A model generated the notes under the pieces. The model made no database searches and was not told the DNA's origin. It worked only from the letters and a program-made list of their open reading frames with translations. The position numbers and the translations under genes were made by a program. From contig CAAEBM010000057.1 in assembly GCA_900754115.1 (NCBI GenBank), forward strand, positions 76,420-140,419: 64,000 nt of DNA, read 5' to 3'. Below are positions 46,555 through 56,201 of the stretch, piece after piece. The DNA comes from Bacilli bacterium (GTDB taxonomy: Bacteria > Bacillota_I > Bacilli_A > RFN20 > CAG-631). How positions within the stretch are numbered: position 1 is the stretch's first letter; the number at the start of each line of letters is the position of its first letter.

Positions 46555-47895
46555 TTATCCTTCATTTACTGGAATCTTTCTAATAATTGATTTTTCTAAT
46601 TTTAAATCAAACCGGTCAATTTTTTGCTCAATTTGTTGAATATATTTTTGATGAATGTCTTCACAATACAATTGAATTTTATCGACACTTTCTTTAATAT
46701 TTTGTGCTATTTTTTGAATATTTTCAACTTGCTTTTTTAATTGTTCTAAAGGTTTATCTAAATAAGTTTCTTTAATTTTATTAAATTCTTCTATTAAATC
46801 TTGTTGATCTTTAAATTGTAATTCTTCTTGTTTTTTAGCTGCTAATAAATTTGCAAAACGAGTAGTTATGGAAGTAATCATATTTAAAAAGACCATCAAA
46901 TAAGAAGGACGAACGACATACATATTTTCATAATTTGGCACTTTATAAATTGATAAATCATTAACTGAATCCATTTCTAATTCACTGACTAATAAAGCAT
47001 ACTTACACTCTTTTTTTATACGATTTTTTTCTAAAGTAGCAAAGTAATCGGCGTTTTTCTTTTTATTGATAGAATCAGGATTTTCACTTTTCATATCTAA
47101 ACAAATAGAGGCTAATTCTTTGGTATGCGTTGAATCAGCAAAGATTTTAAAAATGTAGTCTGCTTTAGAACCTTTTACTTCTGTTTCTTCTTTTATAACT
47201 TTATTATCTTTTTGCCACGTACAATTTTGAAAACCATTTTGCATATAAGAGCGAACAGCATTGTCACACCAAATTTCTAAATCTTCACCAATTCGCTTGA
47301 CATTTAAGGAAGCTCTTTGTCTTTTTAAATCCTCTATGGTTTGCTTAGCTTCATTTAACTGATTTTGATATTGCTTATTTAGTTCTTGTCGCAAAGTTAA
47401 TTTTTCTATTTGAAGTTTTGCTTCCATTTCACGAATTTGTGTTTTTAATTCAAAAATAGTATCTTTGAATTGATTTTCAATTTTTGCTTGTTGAGTGTTT
47501 AATTGTAGTTGTTGATTATCTTTTAAAATTTGTAACTCCGTTTGAAGTTTTTGTTTTTCCTCTTGGTATTTCTTTTCTATTTCTTGTTGCTTTATTAAAA
47601 ACGATTGATTCATTTGTAACTTTTGATTGTTTAAATCTTTTTCACTTTCTAATTGTAATTGTTTGATTTGTGACTTTAAGTTATTGATTACAATTTCATT
47701 TTCTTTTGAAAAAAGAGCTTTTTGTTCTTGCAATTTTTGTTGATAAACTTGATCTTTTCCTTCAACAATGGACTTTTCAATTGCTGAAGTATCTATTTGA
47801 TAGATTTGAGTTAAATCAATGATATCCCCTTCGTTGCCAGTTTCGCATAATTTTAAAGTATTTTTATCCTGAATGAGAACTTTGATGTGTTTCAT
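46555..47895 (-). CDS. DUF2130 coiled-coil protein with nuclease-like C-terminus
   Basis: 446 residues. After a short N-terminal domain a Gln/Glu/Lys-rich coiled coil runs from about 50 to 200. Then comes the DUF2130 region, with KRIGEDLEIWCDNAVRS, ETEVKGSKADYIFKI, ICLDMKSENPDS and a conserved YVVRPSYLMVFLNMI. The D…D-M-K pattern recalls restriction-endonuclease-fold proteins such as RmuC, which is an inference. A helical tail ends the protein. It is a free-standing gene, 4 bp from bioY in the same direction. Function unknown. Confidence 0.85.
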   Translation of the reverse strand: MKHIKVLIQDKNTLKLCETGNEGDIIDLTQIYQIDTSAIEKSIVEGKDQVYQQKLQEQKALFSKENEIVINNLKSQIKQLQLESEKDLNNQKLQMNQSFLIKQQEIEKKYQEEKQKLQTELQILKDNQQLQLNTQQAKIENQFKDTIFELKTQIREMEAKLQIEKLTLRQELNKQYQNQLNEAKQTIEDLKRQRASLNVKRIGEDLEIWCDNAVRSYMQNGFQNCTWQKDNKVIKEETEVKGSKADYIFKIFADSTHTKELASICLDMKSENPDSINKKKNADYFATLEKNRIKKECKYALLVSELEMDSVNDLSIYKVPNYENMYVVRPSYLMVFLNMITSITTRFANLLAAKKQEELQFKDQQDLIEEFNKIKETYLDKPLEQLKKQVENIQKIAQNIKESVDKIQLYCEDIHQKYIQQIEQKIDRFDLKLEKSIIRKIPVNEG

Positions 47896-48045
47896 TTTTT
47901 TCTTCCCTTCTTTATTTGTTTTTTATATTGTACCATAATTTTTAGGAATCACCTAGTCATTGATTCGACATTTTTTTAACTTTTTCTGTGGATTTAATTT
48001 TTCTTTTCGTTATAATAAGATTATTGAATTAATGGAGGATTTTTA

Positions 48046-49257
48046 ATGAAAAATTTACTTGTCGCCCAATCAGGAGGTCCTACTGCAGTCATCAATGCTT
48101 CTTTATTAGGAGTGATTAAAGAAGCGTTTAAACAAGAAAAAATCAATCATGTCTATGGTTCTTTACATGGTATTGATGGATTATTCAATGATCAATTCAT
48201 CGAATTAAAAAAAGAAGATTTAATGCAATTAGAAAAATTAATGTATACCCCGAGTGCTGCTTTAGGAAGCGTAAGACATTGTTTACCTCAAGATTTATCC
48301 GATTCCCTTTATCAAAAAATAGCAGAAAAAATGAAACAATATCAAATTCATTATTTTTTGTATATTGGTGGAAATGATTCCATGGATACGGTAATGAAAT
48401 TAAATCAATATTTTCAATCCATTTCTTTTCCTTGCCGTGTGCTAGGTGTTCCTAAAACAATTGATAATGACCTTGTCATTACCGACCACGCTCCTGGCTA
48501 TGGAAGTGCCATTAAATACATTGCAAACACTATTCAAGAGTTGCATTTTGATATCACTTGTTATGAAAAAGGACGAGTCAATATTGTAGAAATCATGGGT
48601 AGAGATTCAGGATGGCTCACAGCAGGAAGTAAACTTGCTTGCTTACATCAAGCTGGTCCAGATTTAATTTATTTACCCGAAGTTCCCTTTGAAGAAGAAA
48701 CTTTTTTAAAACAAATACAAACTATTTATGAGCAAAAAAAGCAAGTTTTAGTTTGTGTTTCAGAAGGGATTAAAGATAAAAAAGGAAACTATATCATGGA
48801 AAAGTCTGCCTATTTTGAAGATAACGATGTGTTTGGTCATGTTCAACTCGGTGGAGTTGCTAAAGTTCTCACTCATATTGTAAAAAAACATCTTCATCTT
48901 CCAGTTCGCGCAATTGAATTGAATTTACCACAACGATGTGCTAGTCATTTTTTATCAAAAACAGATGTCAAAGAAGCCTATCAAATTGGAAAAAAAGCCG
49001 TGCAATTAATATTAAAAGGACATACCGGTGAAATGATGATTATCAAAAGAATTTCGCAATCGCCTTATAAAATTAAGGTTCAATCCATTGATGTAAAAAA
49101 AGTTGCCAACCAAGTTTCTTATGTTCCTTCAACATGGATTGAAAATGGGTGTGACTTAAATCAACATTTTATAGATTATGCTCTTCCATTAATTAAAGGA
49201 GAAGTTTCTTTACCTTATCAAAATGGATTAATTGATTTTGGTTCCATTAAAAAATAA
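48046..49257 (+). CDS. pfp: Pyrophosphate-dependent 6-phosphofructokinase
   Basis: 403 residues. It phosphorylates fructose 6-phosphate with PPi in place of ATP, reversibly. The start VAQSGGPTAVINASL, the nucleotide-site motif IGGNDSMDTV (ATP enzymes have GGDGS there), and PKTIDNDL with the TIDND catalytic loop, point to the PPi type. MGRDSGWL and the C-terminal YKIKVQSIDVKKVANQ follow. An GGAGG site precedes ATG 48046. It has its own terminator and stands between unrelated genes. Confidence 0.92.
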   Translation: MKNLLVAQSGGPTAVINASLLGVIKEAFKQEKINHVYGSLHGIDGLFNDQFIELKKEDLMQLEKLMYTPSAALGSVRHCLPQDLSDSLYQKIAEKMKQYQIHYFLYIGGNDSMDTVMKLNQYFQSISFPCRVLGVPKTIDNDLVITDHAPGYGSAIKYIANTIQELHFDITCYEKGRVNIVEIMGRDSGWLTAGSKLACLHQAGPDLIYLPEVPFEEETFLKQIQTIYEQKKQVLVCVSEGIKDKKGNYIMEKSAYFEDNDVFGHVQLGGVAKVLTHIVKKHLHLPVRAIELNLPQRCASHFLSKTDVKEAYQIGKKAVQLILKGHTGEMMIIKRISQSPYKIKVQSIDVKKVANQVSYVPSTWIENGCDLNQHFIDYALPLIKGEVSLPYQNGLIDFGSIKK

Positions 49258-49280
49258 ATATTTTTAACCTGTATGTAAAA

Positions 49281-49310
49281 ATAGATTCAAGTGCTTGAAT
49301 CTATTTTTGT
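49281..49310 (+). terminator. Terminator of pfp
   Basis: Perfect 10-bp stem ATAGATTCAA/TTGAATCTAT with a 4-nt loop and TTTTTG tail. Confidence 0.92.
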
Positions 49311-49334
49311 GTTTTATATCATAAAAGACAATAA

Positions 49335-50984
49335 TTATGCGATTAAAGATTGACGAATAGAAGGTACATAATCGGTTGGAGGATTATTTGGATCATAATC
49401 AGAAATTGGTCCTCCACCCGTAATATTTCCAAACATTTCTCCCCAACCGCCTTGGTAATTCAAATATTCTTGGAAATCATTGTAATGATTATAGGTATAA
49501 AAGACATAGCGATCTTCTAAATTCGTAATTGGTGTACCATCAGCATAATAGCGAGAGTATACAATTCTTGCTGCTCCTCTTGTAATTTGATATCCATCAT
49601 TATAGACTTCAGCAGGATATCGAGGGTCACAATCGGTTCCTGTTGTGCCAATATCTACTTCATAATATTTTAAATCTCCATCTATGCCATAGATTCGTGG
49701 AAGTTTTGGTTCATAAGGGTACTTATCGACATCTCCAGAAAAGAAACTATTGTTTAATCTTAAATATTCACCCCATGGGGATGCATAAGGTTGTGGATAA
49801 TTATACCGGTCTGAGCAATAATTAATTGGGACATCTCCAAATGCATAAATATAAGCAGCAACTTCTTCTAATGTGACATAAGCAGCCCCACGATAAACTT
49901 CAAATGCAAGTTCTCCTTGAGCATCATACACATAATAGGTATTTTTATCAGAAGAAAAATGAGTATAACTATTGTGAATCAACATTCCATTAGATGAAGG
50001 TTGATTAGAAGAGATTGTAGGCTCTTGATCTTGACTTTGAATATCTCCTGACATGAGATTATATTCGCTTCGATACATCGCATCAAGATAACTAGAAGCC
50101 CGGGTATAATTTTGATAAAATTCTTCTCTATTGATATTTTCATAAGGATTGTTTGCTTTAACCGTAATAGTTAAAGTATTAGAAATCATTCCATCTTTTG
50201 TTTCTAAATAAAGATTAGCCATTCCTTCACTTAATCCTTTTACTATAATATTTCCTGAACTATTTCGTTGAACCGATATGACATTAGAATAATCTACATG
50301 GAAAGTTGCTTGCGAAGCATCTTGATAAAGGACTTGAACAATTTCTTCTTGTCCAACATCTAAAATGGTATTAGTCATGAGAATTTCAAATTCATAAATG
50401 GTTAATTGCACTTCATTGGAAACAATTTGACCATATTTTGCAACAAGGGTTACTTCTCCTGCTTTTAAAGCTGTCACTTGATTTTTTGTTATAGAAACAA
50501 ACTCTTTTCCTTTTGTTGCTTCATAAGTCAATGTCACTTCTTTTTGGGGAATCGTTGTCGCACTTAAAGTTGTTTTTTCATTCACTTTTAGCATTGAAGA
50601 TGAAATCGAAAGTTCAATTTTTTGAATTTCTGTCTTCTGTTGTACAACTCGTACTTCAATAGAATCACTATATCCATTAACAGAAGCTGTAATATTTGTA
50701 GTTCCTAGCCGTTGTGCCGTTACTAAACCTTGATCATCAACTTTGGCAATAGCGGGAAAATCACTTTCAAAAGTGATTGTTCCACTAACGCCAATCAAAT
50801 CAACATGTAATTGAAGGGTAGTTTCAAGGGTCATTTCAATGCTTTCCCCTTCACTAATTTCAATTCTTTTAACTGGATTTTCATCTGATGTATGAGAAAA
50901 AAGGTCACATGCTGAAAGGCAAACTGAAGAAAGTAAAGCAAATACAATACCTAAGCAGTGGAACCATGATTTTTTATTTTTCAT
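49335..50984 (-). CDS. Big2-repeat lipoprotein with a diverged barnase-like C-terminal domain
   Basis: About 549 residues. A signal sequence ends in the lipobox LSAC, so the protein is lipid-anchored outside the cell. Three bacterial Ig-like (Big2) repeats cover about 38-285; the first shows the typical ending ITASVNGYSDSIEV. The last 200 residues line up with barnase: LEEVAAYIYAFGDVPINY matches its first helix and loop, YYEVDIG places a Glu at the catalytic position, ARIVYSR a later Arg, and YTYNHYNDF the catalytic His. One Arg of the usual active site is replaced. The alignment is mine, by eye. RBS allows ATG 50984 or 50990. Likely a surface RNase-like effector or binding protein. Confidence 0.72.
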   Translation of the reverse strand: MKNKKSWFHCLGIVFALLSSVCLSACDLFSHTSDENPVKRIEISEGESIEMTLETTLQLHVDLIGVSGTITFESDFPAIAKVDDQGLVTAQRLGTTNITASVNGYSDSIEVRVVQQKTEIQKIELSISSSMLKVNEKTTLSATTIPQKEVTLTYEATKGKEFVSITKNQVTALKAGEVTLVAKYGQIVSNEVQLTIYEFEILMTNTILDVGQEEIVQVLYQDASQATFHVDYSNVISVQRNSSGNIIVKGLSEGMANLYLETKDGMISNTLTITVKANNPYENINREEFYQNYTRASSYLDAMYRSEYNLMSGDIQSQDQEPTISSNQPSSNGMLIHNSYTHFSSDKNTYYVYDAQGELAFEVYRGAAYVTLEEVAAYIYAFGDVPINYCSDRYNYPQPYASPWGEYLRLNNSFFSGDVDKYPYEPKLPRIYGIDGDLKYYEVDIGTTGTDCDPRYPAEVYNDGYQITRGAARIVYSRYYADGTPITNLEDRYVFYTYNHYNDFQEYLNYQGGWGEMFGNITGGGPISDYDPNNPPTDYVPSIRQSLIA

Positions 50985-51145
50985 TTTCATCTTCCTTTTT
51001 ATTACTTTATTATATTATAGTAACTTTTATTATTAAATGCAAAATAAAAAAAGCCTTCAGAAGTGAAAACATATTTTTTATATTGATAATCTATTTTTAC
51101 TCCGATATAATAAAAACAATATAATCAAAAAGGAGCGAACATAAA

Positions 51146-52783
51146 ATGACTAAAAAAGTAAAAAAATATTTGTTTTTACTGCCACTTCTTTTACTCTCAT
51201 CGTGTAATGACAATGCAAATTCTTCCTCTTCAAATTCTCAACACATCGATATTCCACAACAAATTTTAAACACTTTAAAGCAAGATTTAGTTTTACAAAT
51301 TGATTTAGAAAAAAGTGCAGTCGATAAACAAACTGATGAAAAATCCAATGTGGAACAAACTAAAATGAAAACCTATTTAGGTAGTGAGGAATATTGGAAC
51401 TATGAATATGTCGATGATTTAGCTTTAAATGAATCACATTACTTTAAAAATAGTAATGGAAATGTCGTAAAAAAAATGATTTCAATGGATAATCAATCCA
51501 TTGTTGAAGAAGAAGTTTATTTATACGGAGAAACGTTAATTTTTGATGAAGTCTACTATAATCCTTTTAAAAGTTTAACAAAAAGTCAAATCAAAAAAAT
51601 CAACGATTCGACCTATACAATCTCTGATTTAAGTGATGAACAATTAGAATCTATCCATGGTCAACTGACTTTATATTATGGAATGATTGCAACCATTGAT
51701 ATTATTGTCGATGAAAACGGCATAGTTCAATCTTTAACCTATGAAGCTTATTATGATTATGGAGATTATTCTCCTTATCTTATTGGTTATGCTTTTAATG
51801 GTACTTTTTTAAATAAAAGTGAACTTGAAATTAAAAACATAGAAGTAAGACCGCACCAAGATTATCATGACCCTTTACAAGAAAAATTAAATTTACTGCA
51901 AAATCAAAATTATGCATTTACTTATACAAAAATTGATCCAGATGGTAAAATTGAAGATGAAATTTATGATGTCACTATCACTTCTGATATGATTTTTGTC
52001 CATCATATTAAAAAAGGAGTGATAGATGAATATGGATGGATGAATACTGAATCAGGTTTAGTAAAATTTTCTGTAGAAGAAACAGACGATGCCATCTATT
52101 TTAATGCTTTAGGAAAAGAGAATTCATCATTAACAATCCAACATTATCTCAATGATTTTTCCTTAAGTGCTGAAGCGTTTTCTTTTAATGGCATAGATTA
52201 TTATCTAGATACTGGATATGGATTTTATTCTTATTTAGATCATTTTTTACCAAATCAGTGTGTAGAGGATTTAAAAGATGCACGTGTTATTGATGATGGT
52301 TCACTTACTTTATCATTAGAAGATGACCAAATGGCTATTCATTACACAATTTCAGGAAACTTATGGGAAGCAAGTATTGTTGTCACTCAATTTAGCGATG
52401 TTCAAATTCCTTATGATTCATATATTTATCAACCTTTTACGAATCCTACTTCATGGGAAGAAATGGAAGATTTCTATAATGAACTCCTTACTATGATGGA
52501 TGAATCCTTGATTAGTGAAATTCCATTTTATTACCCAGAAAAAGGGTGGGATACTACCCTAGTGATGGCATTTATGAATACAGCTATGCTAAGTGTAGAT
52601 TTTGAAAATGAAAAAGAAGCAAAAGATGTTTGTTTTGATTATATTATGAATATGATTTTATCTGGATTTATGGTATCTGATAATGATGTAGATACTTATG
52701 AAAAGATAGTAGGAGAGACAACTCTTGCAATCAGTGCTTATTGTAATGGAAATACTTTTAATCTTTATATTGTAGTCAATTAA
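51146..52783 (+). CDS. Large lipoprotein of unknown function
   Basis: 545 residues. Signal sequence with lipobox LLSSC (Cys about 20), a Ser/Asn-rich linker, then a mostly beta-structured extracellular part rich in Asp, Glu and Tyr; two similar-looking halves (each with TYTI/TYTK and YD-rich turns) suggest repeated beta domains, but no family is recognised. An AAGGAG site precedes ATG 51146, and a terminator follows. It diverges from the Big2/barnase-like lipoprotein across 160 bp. Confidence 0.75.
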   Translation: MTKKVKKYLFLLPLLLLSSCNDNANSSSSNSQHIDIPQQILNTLKQDLVLQIDLEKSAVDKQTDEKSNVEQTKMKTYLGSEEYWNYEYVDDLALNESHYFKNSNGNVVKKMISMDNQSIVEEEVYLYGETLIFDEVYYNPFKSLTKSQIKKINDSTYTISDLSDEQLESIHGQLTLYYGMIATIDIIVDENGIVQSLTYEAYYDYGDYSPYLIGYAFNGTFLNKSELEIKNIEVRPHQDYHDPLQEKLNLLQNQNYAFTYTKIDPDGKIEDEIYDVTITSDMIFVHHIKKGVIDEYGWMNTESGLVKFSVEETDDAIYFNALGKENSSLTIQHYLNDFSLSAEAFSFNGIDYYLDTGYGFYSYLDHFLPNQCVEDLKDARVIDDGSLTLSLEDDQMAIHYTISGNLWEASIVVTQFSDVQIPYDSYIYQPFTNPTSWEEMEDFYNELLTMMDESLISEIPFYYPEKGWDTTLVMAFMNTAMLSVDFENEKEAKDVCFDYIMNMILSGFMVSDNDVDTYEKIVGETTLAISAYCNGNTFNLYIVVN

Positions 52784-52785
52784 AA

Positions 52786-52817
52786 AAAATACTGTGTGAA
52801 GTGCACAGTATTTTTTA
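52786..52817 (+). terminator. Terminator of the large lipoprotein gene
   Basis: AATACTGTG/CACAGTATT stem with T-run; A-run on the other side makes it usable from both strands. Confidence 0.88.
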
Positions 52818-53003
52818 TTTATCAATGGTAAGCAACACATGATGAAGTAATAAAGCAAAATCTTTAATCGTTGCTTTAAAAAGAGAAATGTGTTTTTCAG
52901 ATTGAATCAACATTTCCTTTTTTTCAATATTATAAGTAAATAGTTTAAGTTACCCTCCTGCTTTGAAAATATGATTGCTAAAATAAAAATTGATTTGACC
53001 CAT
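52815..53003 (-). pseudogene. Possible short broken ORF
   Basis: On the minus strand a frame of 62 codons from ATG 53003 to the stop at 52815 is interrupted once, by TAA at 52950-52952. The two halves (MGQINFYFSNHIFKAGG and LFTYNIEKKEMLIQSEKHIS…) read like one helical protein piece. No good RBS and no known family. It fills most of the 325-bp gap after the lipoprotein; nothing else is seen there. Confidence 0.3.
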
Positions 53004-53108
53004 TTACTTTCTTTCATTCATTGATTTTTCAAACACTAATTTTATTTTAGCATATTGCTTTCTTTTTTTATAAACAAACAAATACCATAATATTCATTTC
53101 TTTTGTAA

Positions 53109-53795
53109 TTATATAGAATAATAGGTTGCCCATTTTCTTTTTATTTTAGATTTATCAATAACTTTAAATGATGCTCCCAGTATTCCAAATAAATAAACAG
53201 TCACTGCACATACTTTATTTTTATCATCTATGTCATTAACTACTTCCATTAATTCTTCATCATTTAGATGAATATGAGTTAATTCATGAAAATATTTCTT
53301 TTTTCGGTAATAAATAATTAATGTATATTCAACATATTCTTCAACAATACTTATCTTCATTGAACCAAGTAGCCAGTCATACCCATAGATGGTTTCTGTT
53401 AACGATCCTTTTGTAATTTTTTTAAAAATATTTTGTAATTTTCTAGTTCGATCTCGATACATAAAAAACTGCTTTGGTTTGCCATTTCCATCTTTATTTA
53501 TGCATACAAATGTCCATTCCCATTTTTTATTTACTACAACAAAATTTTGTATAGACATTTCATTTTCAAAAAAAGAAAAATTTGCATCATAAGATTTTGT
53601 TTCTTGGTCTTTGTCTAGACAAAGACATATTGCATTCTGTTGATTTACTTTTTTAAATTCGTTTATGGCATCTTCATTGACATAATAATCTAATTCATTT
53701 TTAGTCAAAAATAAATCTTCCAAAGAAAAATTATTTATTTTATTCATACAAAAAAACGTTTTTAGCCATTTTTTTTCAAAATCTTTTTTATTCAT
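53109..53795 (-). CDS. Hypothetical cytoplasmic protein, 228 residues
   Basis: An AAGGAG site precedes ATG 53795. There is no signal peptide or strong membrane segment. The protein is rich in Lys, Asn and aromatic residues, with a basic helix RDRTRKLQNIFKKITKG in the middle and a beta-like Tyr-rich stretch after it. I do not recognise it. It is co-oriented with the next three unknown genes upstream (53841-56657), and the run looks like an accessory segment. Confidence 0.6.
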   Translation of the reverse strand: MNKKDFEKKWLKTFFCMNKINNFSLEDLFLTKNELDYYVNEDAINEFKKVNQQNAICLCLDKDQETKSYDANFSFFENEMSIQNFVVVNKKWEWTFVCINKDGNGKPKQFFMYRDRTRKLQNIFKKITKGSLTETIYGYDWLLGSMKISIVEEYVEYTLIIYYRKKKYFHELTHIHLNDEELMEVVNDIDDKNKVCAVTVYLFGILGASFKVIDKSKIKRKWATYYSI

Positions 53796-53840
53796 AAAAC
53801 GCTCCTTTTTAAAGAATGATAATTATTAAATGATGAAACT

Positions 53841-55160
53841 TTACACTCTATAAAATTCGGAAACCAATAGTATATTTTCTTTAATCTTATATGCTAAACA
53901 CAAATAATTTGTTTTACTAGTATATTTTAAATCAAAAAAATGATTGGTATCCAAATTATAGATTGTATAATAATCGAATTTTTTTGATTCATTACTAAAA
54001 GTTATAGGAATAAAATCTTTTTCTTGATTGCTCAAAGTTGGTTTAAAATTAGAAACATCAATCAATCTATCATTATTGAAATAAATAATGCTTTCAGATT
54101 TTAATGCATTATGATATAAAACTGTCGTTTTTTGTTCATATTCTTTTTGAATAATTGTTGCTTCACTAGGGATATCAATTTGAATTTTTTGTTCGATAAA
54201 ATCAATATAAGTTGCATTGGTATTATATTCATCTGCTAAAAAAAAGCTAAAACTTCCATAAATCAATAATGCGATGGTAAAGATACTTCCCACAATGATA
54301 TTGCTTTTTACTTTATATTTTTCTATATTTTTTATTCCATAAATTATTGCTGCTAAAGGGATAGGGATAAAAAGGTATAAAATCCATAAGTTTTTAGTCA
54401 TATAGTAAGATATTTCAAGATTGTATTGATAACGAACATTTACAATTGTTCCAATAATGATGATAGATAAGCAAATAGATAAAATGGAAAGCACATTCAA
54501 TAATACGGTCCATCGTCCCTTTTGACTAGAATAATTAGTCGTTTCCATTAAAAAATTAAAACCTTCAAGTGCAGTATTATTTTTTATTGATTCACAAATC
54601 TTTTTAACTAAAGGAATGGATGTTTTTTCGTACACTTCTTCATCAAAAGTTTGATTTTGAATCATATTGAAAATCTTATTTGCCATGTATTGTTGTTTTT
54701 TATAAATGGAAAGTTTTAAATTTTGTAATTTATGAAGAAAGAAGATTGCTTGTTGAAGATCATGGTTAGCAATTGCAAATAAAAACCGATAATAATATAA
54801 TGTTTTAACTTTTTTTAGACCTTTGTTTTCATTCATTAAAACTATTGCTTTTTCTTCTTGTGATGAAATCATATAAATCAAGATGAGTCGCTGAATATTA
54901 AAATAATATTCTTGCAAACATAAACTATTTTGCAAAGCATGATTGTAATAAACCTCTAAATCATCATATTTCTTTTCATCAAAGAGTGGTTTTGCTTTTT
55001 TAGATACTATTTCGCATTTAATTAAATAATACAAGATAAAAAATAAAGTTAATGAAAAAATTCCGATGATAAAAATATATATGTTTGTAAAGACAATTGC
55101 TAAAATACTTAATATAACCAAAAGTATTAGATAAATCATATTTAATAATTTATTTTTCAT
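53841..55160 (-). CDS. Membrane protein with TPR-like cytoplasmic region
   Basis: About 439 residues. Two N-terminal membrane helices (about 5-45) are followed by a helical segment (about 55-210) with TPR-like pairs (AKPLFDEKKYDDLEVYYN; then CLQEYYFNIQRLILIY). Three more membrane helices (about 225-310) lead to a C-terminal domain of about 120 residues, likely outside the cell. The start is uncertain: ATG 55160 after a weak GGGATG, or ATG 55175. Function unknown. It lies between two unknown genes on the same strand. Confidence 0.6.
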   Translation of the reverse strand: MKNKLLNMIYLILLVILSILAIVFTNIYIFIIGIFSLTLFFILYYLIKCEIVSKKAKPLFDEKKYDDLEVYYNHALQNSLCLQEYYFNIQRLILIYMISSQEEKAIVLMNENKGLKKVKTLYYYRFLFAIANHDLQQAIFFLHKLQNLKLSIYKKQQYMANKIFNMIQNQTFDEEVYEKTSIPLVKKICESIKNNTALEGFNFLMETTNYSSQKGRWTVLLNVLSILSICLSIIIIGTIVNVRYQYNLEISYYMTKNLWILYLFIPIPLAAIIYGIKNIEKYKVKSNIIVGSIFTIALLIYGSFSFFLADEYNTNATYIDFIEQKIQIDIPSEATIIQKEYEQKTTVLYHNALKSESIIYFNNDRLIDVSNFKPTLSNQEKDFIPITFSNESKKFDYYTIYNLDTNHFFDLKYTSKTNYLCLAYKIKENILLVSEFYRV

Positions 55161-55245
55161 TTTTTTACATCCCATTTCTCAATATATATACCATTTTTAT
55201 GGAAGTTTTTCAAGATTTTGAAATTATCACAAGTTTAATAAAGAA

Positions 55246-55725
55246 TTAATTTTCCTTTAAATATAAATATGTATAAATTTCAGGTTCTACATTTGTAATA
55301 TGAACACTACAATAATCGCCTACGTCAGCCCATTCTTCTCTTCCAGTTGTAAATGGCTTTAGCCAAGTGCCATTTTCATCTTTATATGCAATCAGTGTTC
55401 CCGTTGCTCCATTGAATGCATCTTTAAAATTTATAAAATCAAAAGTATATTTATTAGAATCTTTATCAATGACATAAAATTCCAAACTATAAAATTTATC
55501 AGCAACTAAATCATGTATAACATTTTTACCATTGGAACTTTTAAAAGAATCTTTTGTTATTTCTGTAATGTTTAAAAAACAGGATTGTGTATTATCGTAA
55601 TCATTATATCCTGTGAATAAGCCCGGAACAAAATAATTGATTCGTTTGCTGAGAGAAGTGAAATGGCAAGAACATAATAATAAAATTAATGGAAATAAAC
55701 TAGCTAGCCTAATTTTTCTATTCAT
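55246..55725 (-). CDS. Small lipoprotein of unknown function
   Basis: 159 residues. Signal sequence RLASLFPLILLLCSC with lipobox Cys at about 20. The rest is a small beta-type domain rich in Tyr, Asp and Asn. A GGGAG site precedes ATG 55725. It is 85 bp upstream of the TPR/membrane protein gene on the same strand. No family recognised. Confidence 0.68.
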   Translation of the reverse strand: MNRKIRLASLFPLILLLCSCHFTSLSKRINYFVPGLFTGYNDYDNTQSCFLNITEITKDSFKSSNGKNVIHDLVADKFYSLEFYVIDKDSNKYTFDFINFKDAFNGATGTLIAYKDENGTWLKPFTTGREEWADVGDYCSVHITNVEPEIYTYLYLKEN

Positions 55726-55947
55726 ATTTAATTCTCCCTTTTAATTGATTAAACTGAATATTAAATATAATGATTATAAAATTCTTTATTTCAATTAAAT
55801 TATTTCACATGAAGTAATTTTTGTCAATTTTAGGTTTTTTCTTTAAAGATTAGCAGTTTTTATGTTTCCATAGTAAAATATTAACTTGTTTTTACAAATT
55901 TTGTTCGCTTGTATTAAACAAAACTATTAAAATTTTTAATAATAAAA

Positions 55948-55980
55948 AGGTAAGCTTACAATATGAGTGTAAACTTACCT
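55948..55980. terminator. Hairpin, copy 1 of a GGTAAGCTTA…TAAACTTACC pair
   Basis: 12-bp imperfect stem AGGTAAGCTTAC/GTAAACTTACCT, with A/T runs on both sides. On the minus strand it can terminate the transcript of the 56202-56657 gene. A near copy is at 56788. The rest of the 476-bp gap 55726-56201 shows no gene. Confidence 0.65.
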
Positions 55981-56201
55981 AATTTTATTTTTAAAAACTG
56001 CTTACTATTTTACTTTTTAAAATTGCTACTAATAATATACAAAGTATTATTTGTTATTAGGAAAAGATTTTAATTAATATAAAATCTTTGGCATATTTAA
56101 CTTTCATGTGCATGTAAATCCATTTCTCTCTATGATGATTTTAGTCTTAATAATCTATCGTTTTTATAGCATTTACGAGTGACTAATTGATTATAAATTT
56201 T

